Translations under genes and position numbers: made by a program
Source of the DNA: Viola odorata
Taxonomy: Eukaryota > Streptophyta > Magnoliopsida > Malpighiales > Violaceae
Assembly: GCA_963691705.1 (NCBI GenBank)
Contig: OY829539.1
Location: 2,730,501-2,794,500 of the forward strand
DNA: 64,000 nucleotides
Reading direction: 5' to 3'
Part shown: one piece after another, positions 43,042-54,871 of the stretch
How the letters are laid out: each line of letters begins with the position of its first letter
Numbering within the stretch: the stretch's first letter is position 1
Notes under the pieces: model-generated
Database searches by the model: none
Told to the model about the DNA's origin: nothing
What the model saw: the letters and a program-made list of their open reading frames with translations, nothing else

Positions 43042-44618
43042 TTGCCATCTTTGTATGCCCTTGACTTGGATTTCAAACACTTGTATGATACTTGTCATCT
43101 TGGTTCGGTTCCTAAATATATGAGGCATGATGGATTCTTGTTCCAAAAGGGCAAATTGTGTGTAGCAAAGTGCGATGCTAGGGAGTTACTTGTTAGAGAA
43201 GCCCATGGTGGTGGATTAATGGGCCATTTTGGCATTGATAAAACTCTTAGCACTCTCCATGAGCATTTCTATTGGCCTAAAATGAAATGTGATGTGTCTC
43301 ATTTTGTTTCCACTTGCATTGCTTGTAAACGTGCTAAATCTACATCTCTAGGTCATGGTCAATATATGCCTTTGCCAATTGCTTCGCACCCCTGGTGCGA
43401 CCTTTCCATAGATTTTGTTGTTGGTCTACCACGCACCAAACGAGGCAAAGACTCCTTGTTTGTAGTGGTGGACCGATTCTCTAAGATGGCTCATTTCATC
43501 CCTTGCCATACCACACATGATGCTTCACACATTGCACAACTTTTCTTCAATGATATCGTTAGACTCCATGGCATGCCTAGGAGTATTGTTAGTGATAAAG
43601 ATCCTAAATTTCTTAGCCACTTTTGGCGTGTCTTGTGGTCAAAACTAGGCACTAAACTCTTATTTTCCACTTCTTGCCATCCAACCGAAGTGGTAAATAG
43701 AACACTTGGCACAATGTTGCGCATCATGATACATGAGTATGCTAAGTCTTGGGATGATTGTATTACTTTTATTGAATTTGCCTATAATAGAACAATGCAT
43801 TCGGCTACTCGTTTCACTCCTTTTGAACTTGTCTATAGGTTCAAACCTATCACCCCATAGACTTGTTACCTTTACCATTACATGATCTTGCTAGCACAGA
43901 TGGTGACAAGAAGGCAGCCACGGTCCAAAAACTCCATGAGAAGGCCAAGGCACGCATGGAAAAGCTCACGGCCCGTTTGGTTGAAAAGAGGAACGTCGGT
44001 CACCATCTACAATCCTTCGAGGTTGGGGATTGGGTGTGGCTTCACTTGCATAAGGATAGGTTCCCTCAACAACGAAAGGGTAAACTAAGCCTCCGTAGCG
44101 ATGGCCCTTTCCTTATCCTAGAAAAAATCAGCAACAACGCCTACCGCCTAGACCTCCCTCCTTCATTTGGCAACGTCCATCCTACTTTTAATGTGACTGA
44201 TTTATCTCCATTTTTTACAGATAATGAGGATGCACAAGCGCACTTGGACCTTGCTAATAGCAGCCCCCTTGATTCGAGGCCGAATCCCCTCAAAGGAGGA
44301 GGGAATGATACGAGCACGACACCTCCTCGCTACTTCACTAGGAGCAAGGCCTTGGTGTTCCAGCTCTTGAAGGCTTTAAGGGATGAAGAAGCTAACTCGA
44401 AGACCCATGAAGGCTGGGTGACGTGCCTTCATGCCATCGCTCACACCGCAATGCCTTCAAAGGCCGAGGACTTTGACTTAAGCCGCACCGCGGAACCTCA
44501 CGGGTTGGTCGACCAAGGCATGAGGAATGCCCGCACAAACCCTAGCAACTCATGGAGTGCACCCGCACAATCCCTAGCATCCCATGAGGACATCCGCGCC
44601 AGCTCGCCCACGCCCTAG
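43042..44618 (+). pseudogene. CRM-like element 1 integrase and C-terminal extension
   Basis: Zinc finger: [21 protein letters not shown] and CIACKRAKS. The DDE core has [18 protein letters not shown] (Asp), [19 protein letters not shown] (Asp) and an [11 protein letters not shown] block (Glu). A few residues normally preceding that block (the HPQTDGQ stretch) are deleted in frame. A stop at 43858 separates the C-terminal domain (43863-44618): VGDWVWLHLHKDRFP, GPFLILEKISNNAYRLDLP, VTDLSPFF, then DSRPNPLKGGGND. I see no chromodomain. The reading frame continues past the PPT into the 3' LTR, a trait I recall for the CRM clade. Confidence 0.85.
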
Positions 44619-44678
44619 GCCATACGCCAGCTCGCCCATGCGCTCGGCCCATCCACATGCTCGCCTTAGCCATCCGAG

Positions 44679-44919
44679 TATTAGGTATGTGGAGTCTGAT
44701 ATACCACATTGCTAACATAGGGAATGGAGGTCGGCCCTTTCCCTATAAATAGACTCTCTTGTAATTGTAAAACTAACGAATATTAAGACTAATAATATTT
44801 GTGCAGTTTGTGGAGTGCGGCTAGACCGATACCACGTTAATCCTTTTGTCTTGTCCATTGTCGTTTATCTTTCTCAATCTAGGTTATCTTTCAGTCTCCT
44901 ACTCAGGTAATTCCTAACA
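44679..44919 (+). repeat. Copia 5' LTR (241 bp)
   Basis: It starts TATTAGG (the canonical TG start is mutated to TA) and ends CCTAACA. TATA box at 44754. Confidence 0.93.
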
Positions 44920-44953
44920 ACTGGTAGCGAAGCAAGGTTAGTGAGTAGGAGCG

Positions 44954-47900
44954 ATGACAGGCGATGGGAAGATAAAAATCGACAAGTTTGATGGGACAGA
45001 CTTTGGATTTTGGAAGATGCAAGTCGAGGACTTGCTGTATCAGAAGAAGCTGCACGAACCGTTAGAGGAGAAAAAGCCAGAGGCGATGAAACAACAAGAT
45101 TGGGACTTGTTGGATAGGCAGGCTCTAGGTGTGATACGGTTGACACTGGCGAAGAACGTTGCCTACAACATCGTTGGTGAGAAGACTACACACGGACTGA
45201 TTAAGGCGTTATCAAATCTGTACGAGAAGCCCTCTGCAGCTAATAAAGTATATTTGATTCGTCTATTAGTCAATACGAGGATGAAAGGAGGTGGTTCTGT
45301 TGCTGATCATGTGAATGAATTTAATTCTATACTGTCAAGATTAGTTTCCGTTGAGATTAAATTCAATGATGAAGTACAGGCCTTGTTGTTGTTGTCCTCG
45401 TTACCTGACAGTTGGTCAGGGTTTGTCACAGCAGTTAGTAGTTCGTCTGAGACTACTAAGCTAACGTTCACAGGAATTCGCGACTCAATTCTTGGAGAAG
45501 ATATTCGTAGGAGGAATTCTGGGGAATCATCCGGCTCTTTGTTGAGTATAGATGGTAGAGGCAGACAAGTTAGGAAGGGGCAGAATCAAGGGCGTAACAG
45601 ATCGAAGTCCAGGAAGAGAGGGCAGTCCAAGAATCGCAAGGATATTGTGTGCTAGAATTGTCAAAAGACTGGTCACTTCAGGAATCAGTGTACGACTCCT
45701 GCAGTTCCTAAACCAAAGAAGAATGATGATAACTCAGTTAACACAGTGGAAGAAGTTAGTGATGATGCGCTGATTTGTTGTGTTGAGTGTTCTTGGGTCA
45801 TGGATTCTGGTGCATCATTCCATGCCACTCTAAGCAAGGATTCAATGTTAAATTTCAGATCTGGAAATTTTGGCAAAGTTCGTCTTGCTGATGACGAGAC
45901 TTTGGACATTACAGGTATGGGGGACATCAAAGTCAGAACCTCCTTTGGAACAATCTGGTTGTTAAAAGATGTTAGATACGTTCCTGGACTCAAGAGGATG
46001 TTGCTCTCTGTGGGTCAGTTGGATGAGGAAGGGTATCGTGTTATCTTTGGAAACAGACAATGGAAGGTTGTAAAGGGGAATTTGGTTGTTACTCGTGGTG
46101 ATAAGGTTGGAACTCTTTATACTATGGAACAATCATGTGACGAGGTTAATGCAGTCACTGATGATGTTGGTCCATCGACTCTTTGGCACCAAAGGCTTGG
46201 ACATATGAGTCAGAAGGGTATGAAGTTGCTGGTTTCTAAAGGCAAGATTCCGAAACTGAAGAATATGGAAGTTGGATTCTGTGAACCATGTGTGTTTGGG
46301 AAGCAGAAACGAGTTACTTTTGCAAAATCAGGGAATGCACCTAAGTCTAGAAAGTTAGAGCTAGTTCATACAGATGTGTACGGACCGACTACAGTTACCT
46401 CCGTGGGAGGATCTCGCTACTATGTCACTTTCATTGATGATTCCACTAGAAAGGTATGCGTTTATTTTCTGAAAAATAAATCTGACGTGTTTGAAACCTT
46501 TAAGAAGTGGAAGGCAGAAGTTGAAAACCAGACAGGGTTGAAGATTAAGAGCCTGAAATCAGATAATGGGGGTGAATACAGCAGTGATGAGTTCAAAGCC
46601 TATTGTGTAGAACACGGAATCAGAATGATAAAGACTATTCCTGAGACACCGCAACAGAATGGAGTTGCAGAGCGAATGAATAGGACTTTGAATGAGAGAG
46701 CCAAGAGTATGAGGATACATGCAGGATTGCCAAAGATGTTTTGGGCAGATGCAGTTAGTACAGCAGCATATCTCATTAATAGAGGACCCTCAGTTCCTTT
46801 GGGGTTCAAAATTCCAGAGGAAGAGTGGCAAGAAAAAGAGGTAAATCTCTCATACCTGAGAGTTTTTGGTTGTGTTTCTTATGTGCGGGTTAAAGATTCT
46901 GACAGGGATAAGCTTGATCCTAAAGCAAAGAAGGTTACTTTTATTGGCTATGGCTCAGATGAGATGGGGTACCGTTTCTGGGATGAGCTGAACAAGAAAG
47001 TCATTAGAAGCAAGGATGTCACCTTTAATGAGAATGCAGTATATAAGGATAAGCTTACAGCAGATTCTGAAACGACAAAGAAACAAGCAGTAAAAGAGCA
47101 GATTGTGTTGGAAGACATTACAGAGGATGTTCTTGCAGGGGACAGTGGGAGTTTGGTAAACAGAGATGTTGAGGAGGCTGCCCCAGTTGCCCCAGATGTT
47201 GCAGTAAGAAGATCAAATAGAGTTTCGCGACCGCCACAAAGATACTCTCCTTCAGCTTATTACTTGCTTTTGACTGAGGATGGTGAACCTGAGAGTTATT
47301 CAGAGGCAATGCAGATGGATGAGTCAGTTCAGTGGGAGCTAGCCATGAACGAGGAGATGAGTTCACTTGAGAAGAATGAGACTTGGTTGTTGACTAAGTT
47401 ACCAGCAGGAAAGAAGGCTTTGTAGAATAAATGGGTGTTCAAGATTAAAGAAGAACTTGATGGAAGCAAGAGATACAAGGCAAGGTTAGTGGTGAAAGGT
47501 TTTCAGCAGAAAAAGGGCATTGACTACAATGAGATTTTTTCTCCGGTTGTCAAGATGACTACTATCAGACTTGTTTTGGGTATCGTGGCTGTAGAGGAAT
47601 TACATCTAGAGCAGCTAGATGTGAAGACCGCGTTCTTACATGGTGATCTTGAGGAGGACATTTATATGACACAACCAGAGGGGTTCCCGGTAGCTGGGAA
47701 AGAGGAAATGGTTTGCAAGCTGAAAAATAGCTTGTATGGTTTAAAGCAAGCACCAAGACAGTGGTACTTGAAGTTTGACCGCTTTATGATGAGGAGTGAG
47801 TACACGAGGTGTACTATGGATCATTGTTGCTATGTTAAGCAATTTGATTCATCTTATGTTATACTACTGTTGTATGTTGATGACATGTTAATCGCAGGAT

Positions 47901-48790
47901 CTGACATAAGGGAAATCAACAAGTTAAAGAGACAGATGTCTCTAGATTTTGAGATGAAAGATTTGGGTCCCTCAAAACAGATACTTGGTATGAGCATCAT
48001 TAGAGATAGAAGTGAAGGTACTCTGAAATTGTCGCAAGAGAAGTACATTGGGAAGGTGTTAAATAAGTTTAACCTCCAAGATGCGAAGATCAGAAGTACG
48101 CCTTTGGCAGCCCACTTCAATCTCACAAAGAAGCAGTCACCTCAAATGGATGAAGACAATGTAGGAATGGCTAATGTTCCGTATGCATCTGCAGTTGGTA
48201 GTTTGATGTATGCTATGGTATGCACGAGACCAGACATTGCTCATGCAGTGGGAGTTGTTAGCAGATTCATGTCTAATCCTGGGAGAGAGCATTGGGAGGC
48301 GGTTAAGTGGCTGCTACGCTACTTGAAAGGTACCTCTAAGGCTGCATTATGTTTCCGTAGGAAAGATGTAATCTTGGAAGGATTCACTGATGCAGATTTG
48401 GGTGGTTGTGAGGATACAAGAAAGAGTACTACGGGATATACTTTCACCTTGGGTGGCACAACAGTTAGTTGGATGTCTCGACTTCAAAAGAGTGTTGCTC
48501 TTTCAACCACGGAAGCAGAGTACATGGCTATTTCAGAAGCCAGCAAGGAAATGATTTGGTTGAAGAATTTTCTTAAGGAGTTGGGCAAGAAACAGGAAGA
48601 CAACGCTCTGTACAGCGACAGTCAGAGTGCCATTCATCTTGCGAAGAATCCTGTGTTTCATGCTAGGACAAAACACATCCAGTTGAGATATCACTTTATC
48701 AGGGAGTTGATTAGTGATGGTACTTTGTCCTTTGAAGAAAATCCTTGGTTCAAGGAATCCAGCAGATATGCTGACCAAGGTGGTTACTAA
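44954..48790 (+). pseudogene. Copia gag-pol, one frame with two TAG stops and a late frameshift
   Basis: A single frame from MTGDGKIKIDKFDGTDFGFW. Gag (44954-45655) ends with a TAG (45653) inside the zinc knuckle (stop, then NCQKTGHFRNQC). Protease: WVMDSGASFHAT (45798). Integrase: LWHQRLGHMSQKG with CEPCVFGKQ, then HTDVYGP, KSDNGGEYSSDEF and ETPQQNGVAERMN (D, D, E). A TAG at 47423 precedes RT, which has FLHGDLEEDIYMTQPEGF, SLYGLKQAPRQWY and LLYVDDMLIAG (catalytic DD). RNase H: GFTDADLGGCEDTRKST and ALSTTEAEYMA. A frameshift near 48750 alters the last residues. Both stops are one transition from a sense codon. Confidence 0.9.
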
Positions 48791-48941
48791 AGAGAAGTTG
48801 AAGTTTTGCATAACTTCAACTGGCCTTCAGAACTGACTGTTGAAGAAGGCTCAGCACATATAGAGGTGCTTAATGCTGTTTGGGTTTTACTAGAGTTACA
48901 TGAGTGAGAGTGGACCTGTGATCAGTCTCCAAGTGGGAGAT

Positions 48942-49182
48942 TGTTGGGTATGTGGAGTCTGATATACCACATCACTAACATAGGGAATGGAGGTCGGCCC
49001 TTTCCCTATAAATAGACTCTCTTGTAATTGTAAAACTAACGAATATTAAGACTAATAATATTTGTGCGGTTTGTGGAGTGCGGCTAGACCGATACCACGT
49101 TAATCCTTTTGTCTTGTCTATTGTCGTTTATCTTTCTGAATCTAGGTTATCTTTCAGTCTCCTACTCAGGTAATTCCTAACA
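48942..49182 (+). repeat. Copia 3' LTR (241 bp)
   Basis: TGTTGGG...CCTAACA, preceded by the PPT at 48930-48941 and followed by the duplication CCGAG. Confidence 0.95.
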
Positions 49183-49708
49183 CCGAGGGCCCAACTCCAA
49201 GACTCGGTGCAGCCCCTTTGTCTAAGGGTGTGAGAGTCTTTTCCTCTTGTAAATAGCTCTAGGTATTTAAAGAAGGAGATAGACTAATTTTAGCTTTGTC
49301 TTTTTTTTTTGTGATTATCTCCAATCCAAGACCAAACGCTCTAGCTTAGCTAAATAGGGTTCTTCAAACCTTCTACCTCTTCTTTAAACCGAGTGAGTTG
49401 CCTAGGAATTTCCCTTATGAGGGTCACTCTTGAAGTAGAGATCCTTATTAGTCTTGTGGCTAGGTTGTCTAGGAAACATCCCTAGAAGGGTTAGCCGTGA
49501 CCTTCAAGTTCTTTTTCATGTATTTTCCTTTCAATCAATACATCTCCTTCTTCGTTTCCATTAATCCGCTAAGTCTTCCGCAAAGCTTCACTCCTACTAA
49601 ACAAACGTCGAACGCCTAAGTCAAGCCAATCTCCTAAAGTGAGCTAGATCCATCCCTCGGCCTTAACTAAAGTCAAAACGTCAAGAGACTCTAAGAAGGC
49701 TCTTATCA

Positions 49709-50322
49709 ATATTGGCTGCTTCGAAATCAATTATGTCTTTCATTTTGGGAAACAAGAAGAGCCCCACTACCGTAAAGGCTAGAATCCCTAAGCGATTTTG
49801 CCCTTTGGACCTCCGAAATTATTTTTTGATGTCCGACCAACACCACACATAGTTTCCTTCTATCACGCGAGTGGTGATCCCCAAACCGCGATCAAGCCTA
49901 GCCTTGATGCTAGAAGAATCAAGACGAACATTCCGATAAATGGCTGAAATGGGAGGTGTGAAGCCCATCAAGGTGGAATACTCTTCTAACGTAGGGGTCA
50001 AGTCTACCCCGCCGTCAAAAGAGAAGCAACGGTAGTATGGATCATAAAATTTTAGGGCCGCTCGGATACAACCCAGTCGGTCCTAACATTAGTCATTGTC
50101 AACAAATTTTGGTAGTTACGTGCAAACTGAGCCTCCTCCTCCCGAGTCAATTCATTCCTCAACCTCCTAATCTTGGTTATGTCAAAGTCTGTAACCTCCA
50201 CCTTTTATCTTAGTTGTGATGTCAGGGATGAAACTAGGTTTGAGCATATCTCCTCGTGCGGCTTGGTTATCAAAACTTCTACCCCCGAAAGTATCAAGTG
50301 AAAGTAAAGTAGGCACTGTCAT
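49709..50322 (-). pseudogene. Tat/Ogre ORF1 remnant (plant-mobile-domain-like protein)
   Basis: The minus-strand ATG at 50322 starts MTVPTLLSLDTFGG. After a frameshift near 50190 the sequence continues RRLRNELTREEEAQFARNY. A stop follows, then LKFYDPYYRCFSF and DLTPTLEEYSTLMGF, a hallmark of the extra ORF1 upstream of gag in Ogre/Tat elements (related to plant mobile domain proteins). It is cut at 49709 by the end of CRM-like element 1. Two or more breaks; non-functional. Confidence 0.7.
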
Positions 50323-50975
50323 TTTGAACAAGTAGGATGGGTCCCTAGGGAAAAATAAAATAGAGTTCCAATATTAGTAAATTGAACGACATGTGTTACT
50401 AGGTTCTTTACATGCATTACTAAAAAAATGGTGCGGAAAGAAAAAAAAAATATAGAAAACATGATAAACAAAGCTACGATAAAACAAGTATGATGCACAT
50501 GATGAGGGCTTTTGACGTCTACTAATTTCTAACGGCCGAAGGTTCCCGACGATACCATAGAATGGTCCCTAAAGTGTCGTCCAGTGTCAACCGATTCCTT
50601 GTGGAACCAAGCAACCTTTCGCACTAGCTTTAGGGGGCGCGTTGGGTTTCGTGAACATTACCCAAGACTCGAGTCCCAGGGTGTCACCAATCCCCTTCCT
50701 AAACTTATTTGGTAAGCGACCCTTGGGTGTAGGGCCTATGCATGAGATGCGTATGACAGTTTATGAAAGCGCATAACAAATAGTCACGAAAACAGTTTAA
50801 AAAAAGTAAGTAAATAAAATTAAAAAAAACACCTTTCAAAAAAATCGGCTTTGACCCTAAAGTCCCCAGTGAAGTAGCCAAACTGTCGCACCCCCTTTTT
50901 CATTGAAAATGAGTTTAGGTTCAAGACGGATGCTAAGCATAAATGGATGCTTCGCATAATGCAATGAAGTCGCCA
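50323..50975 (-). other. Tat/Ogre leader and primer-binding site
   Basis: A non-coding leader between ORF1 and the LTR. The PBS (minus strand TGGCGACTTCATTGC, 50975-50961) is the same as in the first Tat element. The rest holds AT-rich sequence and no gene. Confidence 0.6.
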
Positions 50976-51179
50976 CCCTATTTATCTAAGTTTAGGGAAC
51001 CTAAGCGTCATGGCATAAAAAAAAATAAAAACTAAGGCACATGTGGTCTAAACCTAAGAACGAAGGTTCGAGGTCGTATTATGGACTCGGGAGGATGTTA
51101 GGCACCCGAGTTACATCCTTTAAAAAGGTTACCGGTTATAAAGTTGAGAGGTGTTACTATGTTTAATTTTTTACACGAA

Positions 51180-51480
51180 AACAAATAATCGCAGCATGTC
51201 AACTAATCCAGCGCATAGAAACGGACCACTTTCCAATCATTTACAAGGTAAATGATCGTAGAGCGTCAACCGAAATCTTGTTACGAAAATTGGGCCACTT
51301 TTCGATTATTTTTAACACGAAAAAATGAATAAACCATCGAAGCATGTCAACCAATCCCGTGCACAGAAACGGGCCACTTTCCAATCATTTACAAGGTAAA
51401 CAATCGTAGAGCGTCAACCGAAATCCTTTTACGAAAATTGGGCCACTTTCCGATTATTCAAACATTTTTCACAAGTGATT
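51180..51480. repeat. Tandem repeat in Tat/Ogre LTR, two units of about 165 bp
   Basis: Each unit contains AGCATGTCAACYAATCC, CCACTTTCCAATCATTTAC and CGTAGAGCGTCAACCGAAAT and ends near ATTGGGCCACTTTYCGATTA. Confidence 0.85.
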
Positions 51481-53303
51481 TGGGCCCTCAAAGGTGACGT
51501 TACATCTTAGCATTTTTCGTTGGGACATTGTTATTTTCGATTGGGACCAAAGGATGGGGTTACCGTTTGTTCGTATGCTAGAGCGGACGTTCCCCCCTTT
51601 TTATCATCGGGCCATGCATGATTACTTAATTACTACGTGGTCCTATCATGGATAAAACTAACATAATACCAATTTAATGAATGCATATAACCGTGTGGGA
51701 TCGAAGCCACCATGCTCATGTATCAATGTATAGCAATTAATTTCATGGCATAAACAAAGCAAGTGATTTTAAACAAGTAAGCATGTGCGTTGATTTTATC
51801 ATGAATTCGATTATGATATGAGTTTTTTAACATTTTTCTAAATAACATTTATATAAGTAATATTTGCAGAAAACATTGAATAAATAAAAGACGCTAGAAA
51901 GCGTACTCGCGTTGTGTGAACTTGATCTATCTTGCAAATTGAAAGTGTTAGCGATGGTTTGAAAACAAATAAATAATAAAGAGCGCATGCAAACATTTAT
52001 TTAATTTGACGAGCAAACAATTAAATAAACACGATAAATAAGTAAGCAATTTATTTCATGCAAGAGATCTTACGAATAGTTAAAACATGGCATAATTATG
52101 AAAGGAAGCATGCGAATATTTCATATGATTTACACATGTCATAAAAAGCATACGAATATTTCATACGATTTAAACATGTCATGAAAAGCATACGAACATT
52201 TCATGCGATTTGACGAAAATAAATAGGTCGGGCCCCACATTTTGGATTTTTGGACATTAAAAAATGGGCTTGGCTCAAATTTTAATTTAAAACAAAATGG
52301 GCTTGGCACAAGCCAAGCCCATCACCTTTCTCATTTTTCTTTCCCGCCCTTACCTTTCTTCTTCTTCTTCATCACGTCGCCGGCGCCATGGCCCGCGACC
52401 AAGGAAACACAAACATGATAAATCAACCCGAAAACCAACCCAAAAACACAAGCAACACAGCAGCAATTTAACTCAATAAAAACAGCAAGGAAAATTAACA
52501 TGACAGTGGCATTTTTTAACATAAATCTCAAGCTAATTAATATGCATACATGGCTATTAATTACTCAAGGCATCATGCCATTAAATTGAAGCAAGGGATG
52601 CGAAATTGGCATGAAAACTAAGCATGTGAGGCAAGTTTTAACAATTTATTCATGCATTATAAGCAAAAATGAAAATAAAAAAAAAACTAGGGAGAGTGAG
52701 CTTACCTTGTCCAGGAGAGATTTTAGCCAAGAAGGTAGTGCAAGAAATGGAGATTAAGAGGAGATTTTGGTGCCCTTGATTCGTTGCTGGAAGCATGCTA
52801 TTTATAGGCAAGGCAGCCGCGAGTGGACTTGGAGGCCACAGCGAGAGTGAGCATCGCGGACGTGAGGACCGAGGGAGAGTGGGGATGAATAGTGGCCAGA
52901 GTGGTGAGCAAGTTTAAGCAAGTGGCCGGGCATTGATGGAAGATTCTACCGATGGGAAAGGAAGCGATGGGCTTGTGCAAAAACTTGAGTTTTTTGCATT
53001 GAAGGCTCGCAGACAAGGGAAAGATGATGATGAAAATGAGTTTGGGCCATTGGATGTGCATACTTGAGTCAAAGTATATTGATCCAACGGTTGTGATCAA
53101 AGTGAGGTGGAAAATGCTTAATGCTTAATTAATTGGTTCGAACTATCAGTATGAGAAATCTCATAAAAAATGATAATAAATTCGAACAAAAATGACTGTG
53201 ATACGTAATAAAATGCAAGGAACAAAATAAGGCAAACGAAAATACGAACTCAACTCTCTAAATGGAAATATTTTATTTAAAGTCTAAAAGGCTCGTTCGG
53301 GCC

Positions 53304-54245
53304 TGATACTATCCTAGTTGCGTAGGATGCGTAACAAGTAATTCCCGATCTAGTTCTAGGCTTGGATTTCGAATGCGGAAAATAAAATCAACAAGTACGA
53401 GCTTAGACCTGAGGACAACGTGTGTCAACCAACCTAATCGATTTCAAGTGAGGTTCTTGATTCGATCCCGCGACCTATATTCAACCTGTGAATATCCACC
53501 TTGGGCGACGACTCAATGGAATGGATTTTCGGGTTTTACTTACTATCCTAATCGAGTATCCGGACTCAATGAGGGATAAGGTTCGCGAAGAACAATTGAG
53601 AAAACTCTCTAGTTTTTATTTCAAAATAATCTACCTTACAATGAATAAGGAGGCTCCTTTATATAGGGAAACCTAATCCTTACAAAAGTAATCCTTTCCT
53701 TACATAAACTCCTAATTAATTAATTAAATAAATGGAAACTAATTTTAACTAATTAATAGGAAACTAATTAAAATAAATCCATAATTAATTAAGCATAGAA
53801 ATCGCCAAATCAGGAAATTCCCTAATAAATCCATCATTCCTTTCTTGGCTCAATCTGAACCAGCACGGGCGTGATCACGCTGGGAAGGCGACGTAATCAC
53901 ATCGGAAATGTAGCGGACCTTGGCTGTTCCTACTGGTTATGAATTAATCACGTCGTGGGCTGACGTGATAACGCCGACGTCGAGGCTGGCAGCTCACGTC
54001 CGTCTGCTTGTGGCGTGATCACGCCGGGATAGGGCGTAATCACGTCCATTCTGTACAGGGAAATCTCGATGAGCATAACTTTTGATCCATCCATCCGATT
54101 GATCTGAAACGTATCCCAAAGGGAAGCTAACATCTTGAAGTTTCCATAAATAGTCTATTCTCTCAAATCGGACTCCATTTGCTTATTCATCCGCTTACTA
54201 CGAACATATGATGTGCCGTGCATGATACATCCTGGGATCGTATCA
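53304..54245 (-). repeat. Non-autonomous CRM-like 3' LTR (942 bp)
   Basis: It ends in an 11-bp inverted repeat on the minus strand (TGATACGATCC at one end; the outer end has one change, giving GGATAGTATCA). The TATA box is TATATAAA on the minus strand (53665-53658). The PPT GAAGAGGGAGGGAA precedes it on the minus strand. Confidence 0.92.
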
Positions 54246-54360
54246 TTCCCTCCCTCTTCGAAAAGATTCGTCCTCGAATCTTGATCAACATAATGTATTC
54301 CTTCTTATGCACTAGGATTCATATCATTCTCTCCCCCTTGGAAAGGATTCGTCCTCGAAT
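54246..54360 (-). repeat. Duplicated PPT module beside the 3' LTR
   Basis: On the minus strand the series GATTCG-AGGA-CGAATC, purine tract, TGATAYGA occurs twice about 81 bp apart (stem at 54361-54346 and 54280-54265). The first purine tract is followed by TGATATGAATCC, a diverged LTR start. Confidence 0.75.
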
Positions 54361-54673
54361 CCGGACCTAAACCTGCAGGACAATACCTTAAGTTAGTAAC
54401 ATCAAAATAATCACAAATGGAACCATACCAACCCTTTAAGTTCAACTTGGTTGCGATGTCATTGGATATGACAACACGTTGTGTAGGACCATCGCCCCAA
54501 GTGGCCATGTCTGCTGGTACTTGGGTTAGAGACCGTTTTCGGCGTAAGCACTGCCAAACCCAAGTATGTATCTTGAAGGAATCGCGCCTCCTTCCATGGT
54601 TCCTCATAAATGTCATCGTGACATTCAAGCGCACACCATAGAACTTGGCTTGTCCATGGGCTATCCGCGTCAC
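54305..54673 (-). pseudogene. Remnant of CRM-like polyprotein C-terminus
   Basis: Only the end is recognisable: DVTNLRYCPAGLGPDSRTNP followed by a Gly/Glu-rich tail, matching the DSRxNP end of the two CRM-like elements here. The preceding residues (MTRIAHGQAKFYGVRLNV) match nothing I know. This shows that the element keeps the 3' end of pol while lacking its core. Confidence 0.6.
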
Positions 54674-54871
54674 CTCGATTTACCTACTATCACCTATGCG
54701 AAGTAACACTTTCAAAGGCAGCAATATCAAACCGAATGATATCATATGAACCAAACGACACATGAATTTCCGCAAACCAAAAATAATGACGCGCGTAGAT
54801 AGGTAGTAAGTTAATAATATAAAAGGAAGACATTCTTCCCACACAAACATATACTTACAAACCAAGACATA

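Larger units (their letters stand above)
44679..49182 (+). mobile_element. Ty1/copia element (Tork-like), nearly intact
   Basis: LTRs of 241 bp (44679-44919 and 48942-49182) are flanked by the 5-bp duplication CCGAG (44674-44678 and 49183-49187). The LTRs differ at seven positions by eye, six of them transitions. PBS-like TGGTAGCGAAGC is at 44922 and a PPT AAGTGGGAGAT precedes the 3' LTR. The TATA box TATAAAT is at 44754. The element lies in the 3' LTR of CRM-like element 1 and is among the youngest insertions here. Confidence 0.95.
44306..49708 (+). repeat. CRM-like element 1 3' LTR, split by copia (44306-44678 and 49188-49708)
   Basis: The PPT AAAGGAGGAGGGA (44292-44304) is followed by TGATACGAGC at 44306. 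The LTR is interrupted at 44678 by the copia element and resumes at 49188, ending GCTCTTATCA at 49708. That gives about 894 bp without the insertion. The ends TGATACGAGC and GCTCTTATCA are inverted repeats. The coding frame of the C-terminal extension overlaps the first 310 bases. A Tat ORF1 fragment follows at 49709. Confidence 0.75.

Noticed and set aside
43863..44618. A chromodomain at the end of CRM-like element 1
   Set aside because: After the GPF module and DSRPNP segment I see no aromatic chromodomain pattern; the same holds for element 2.
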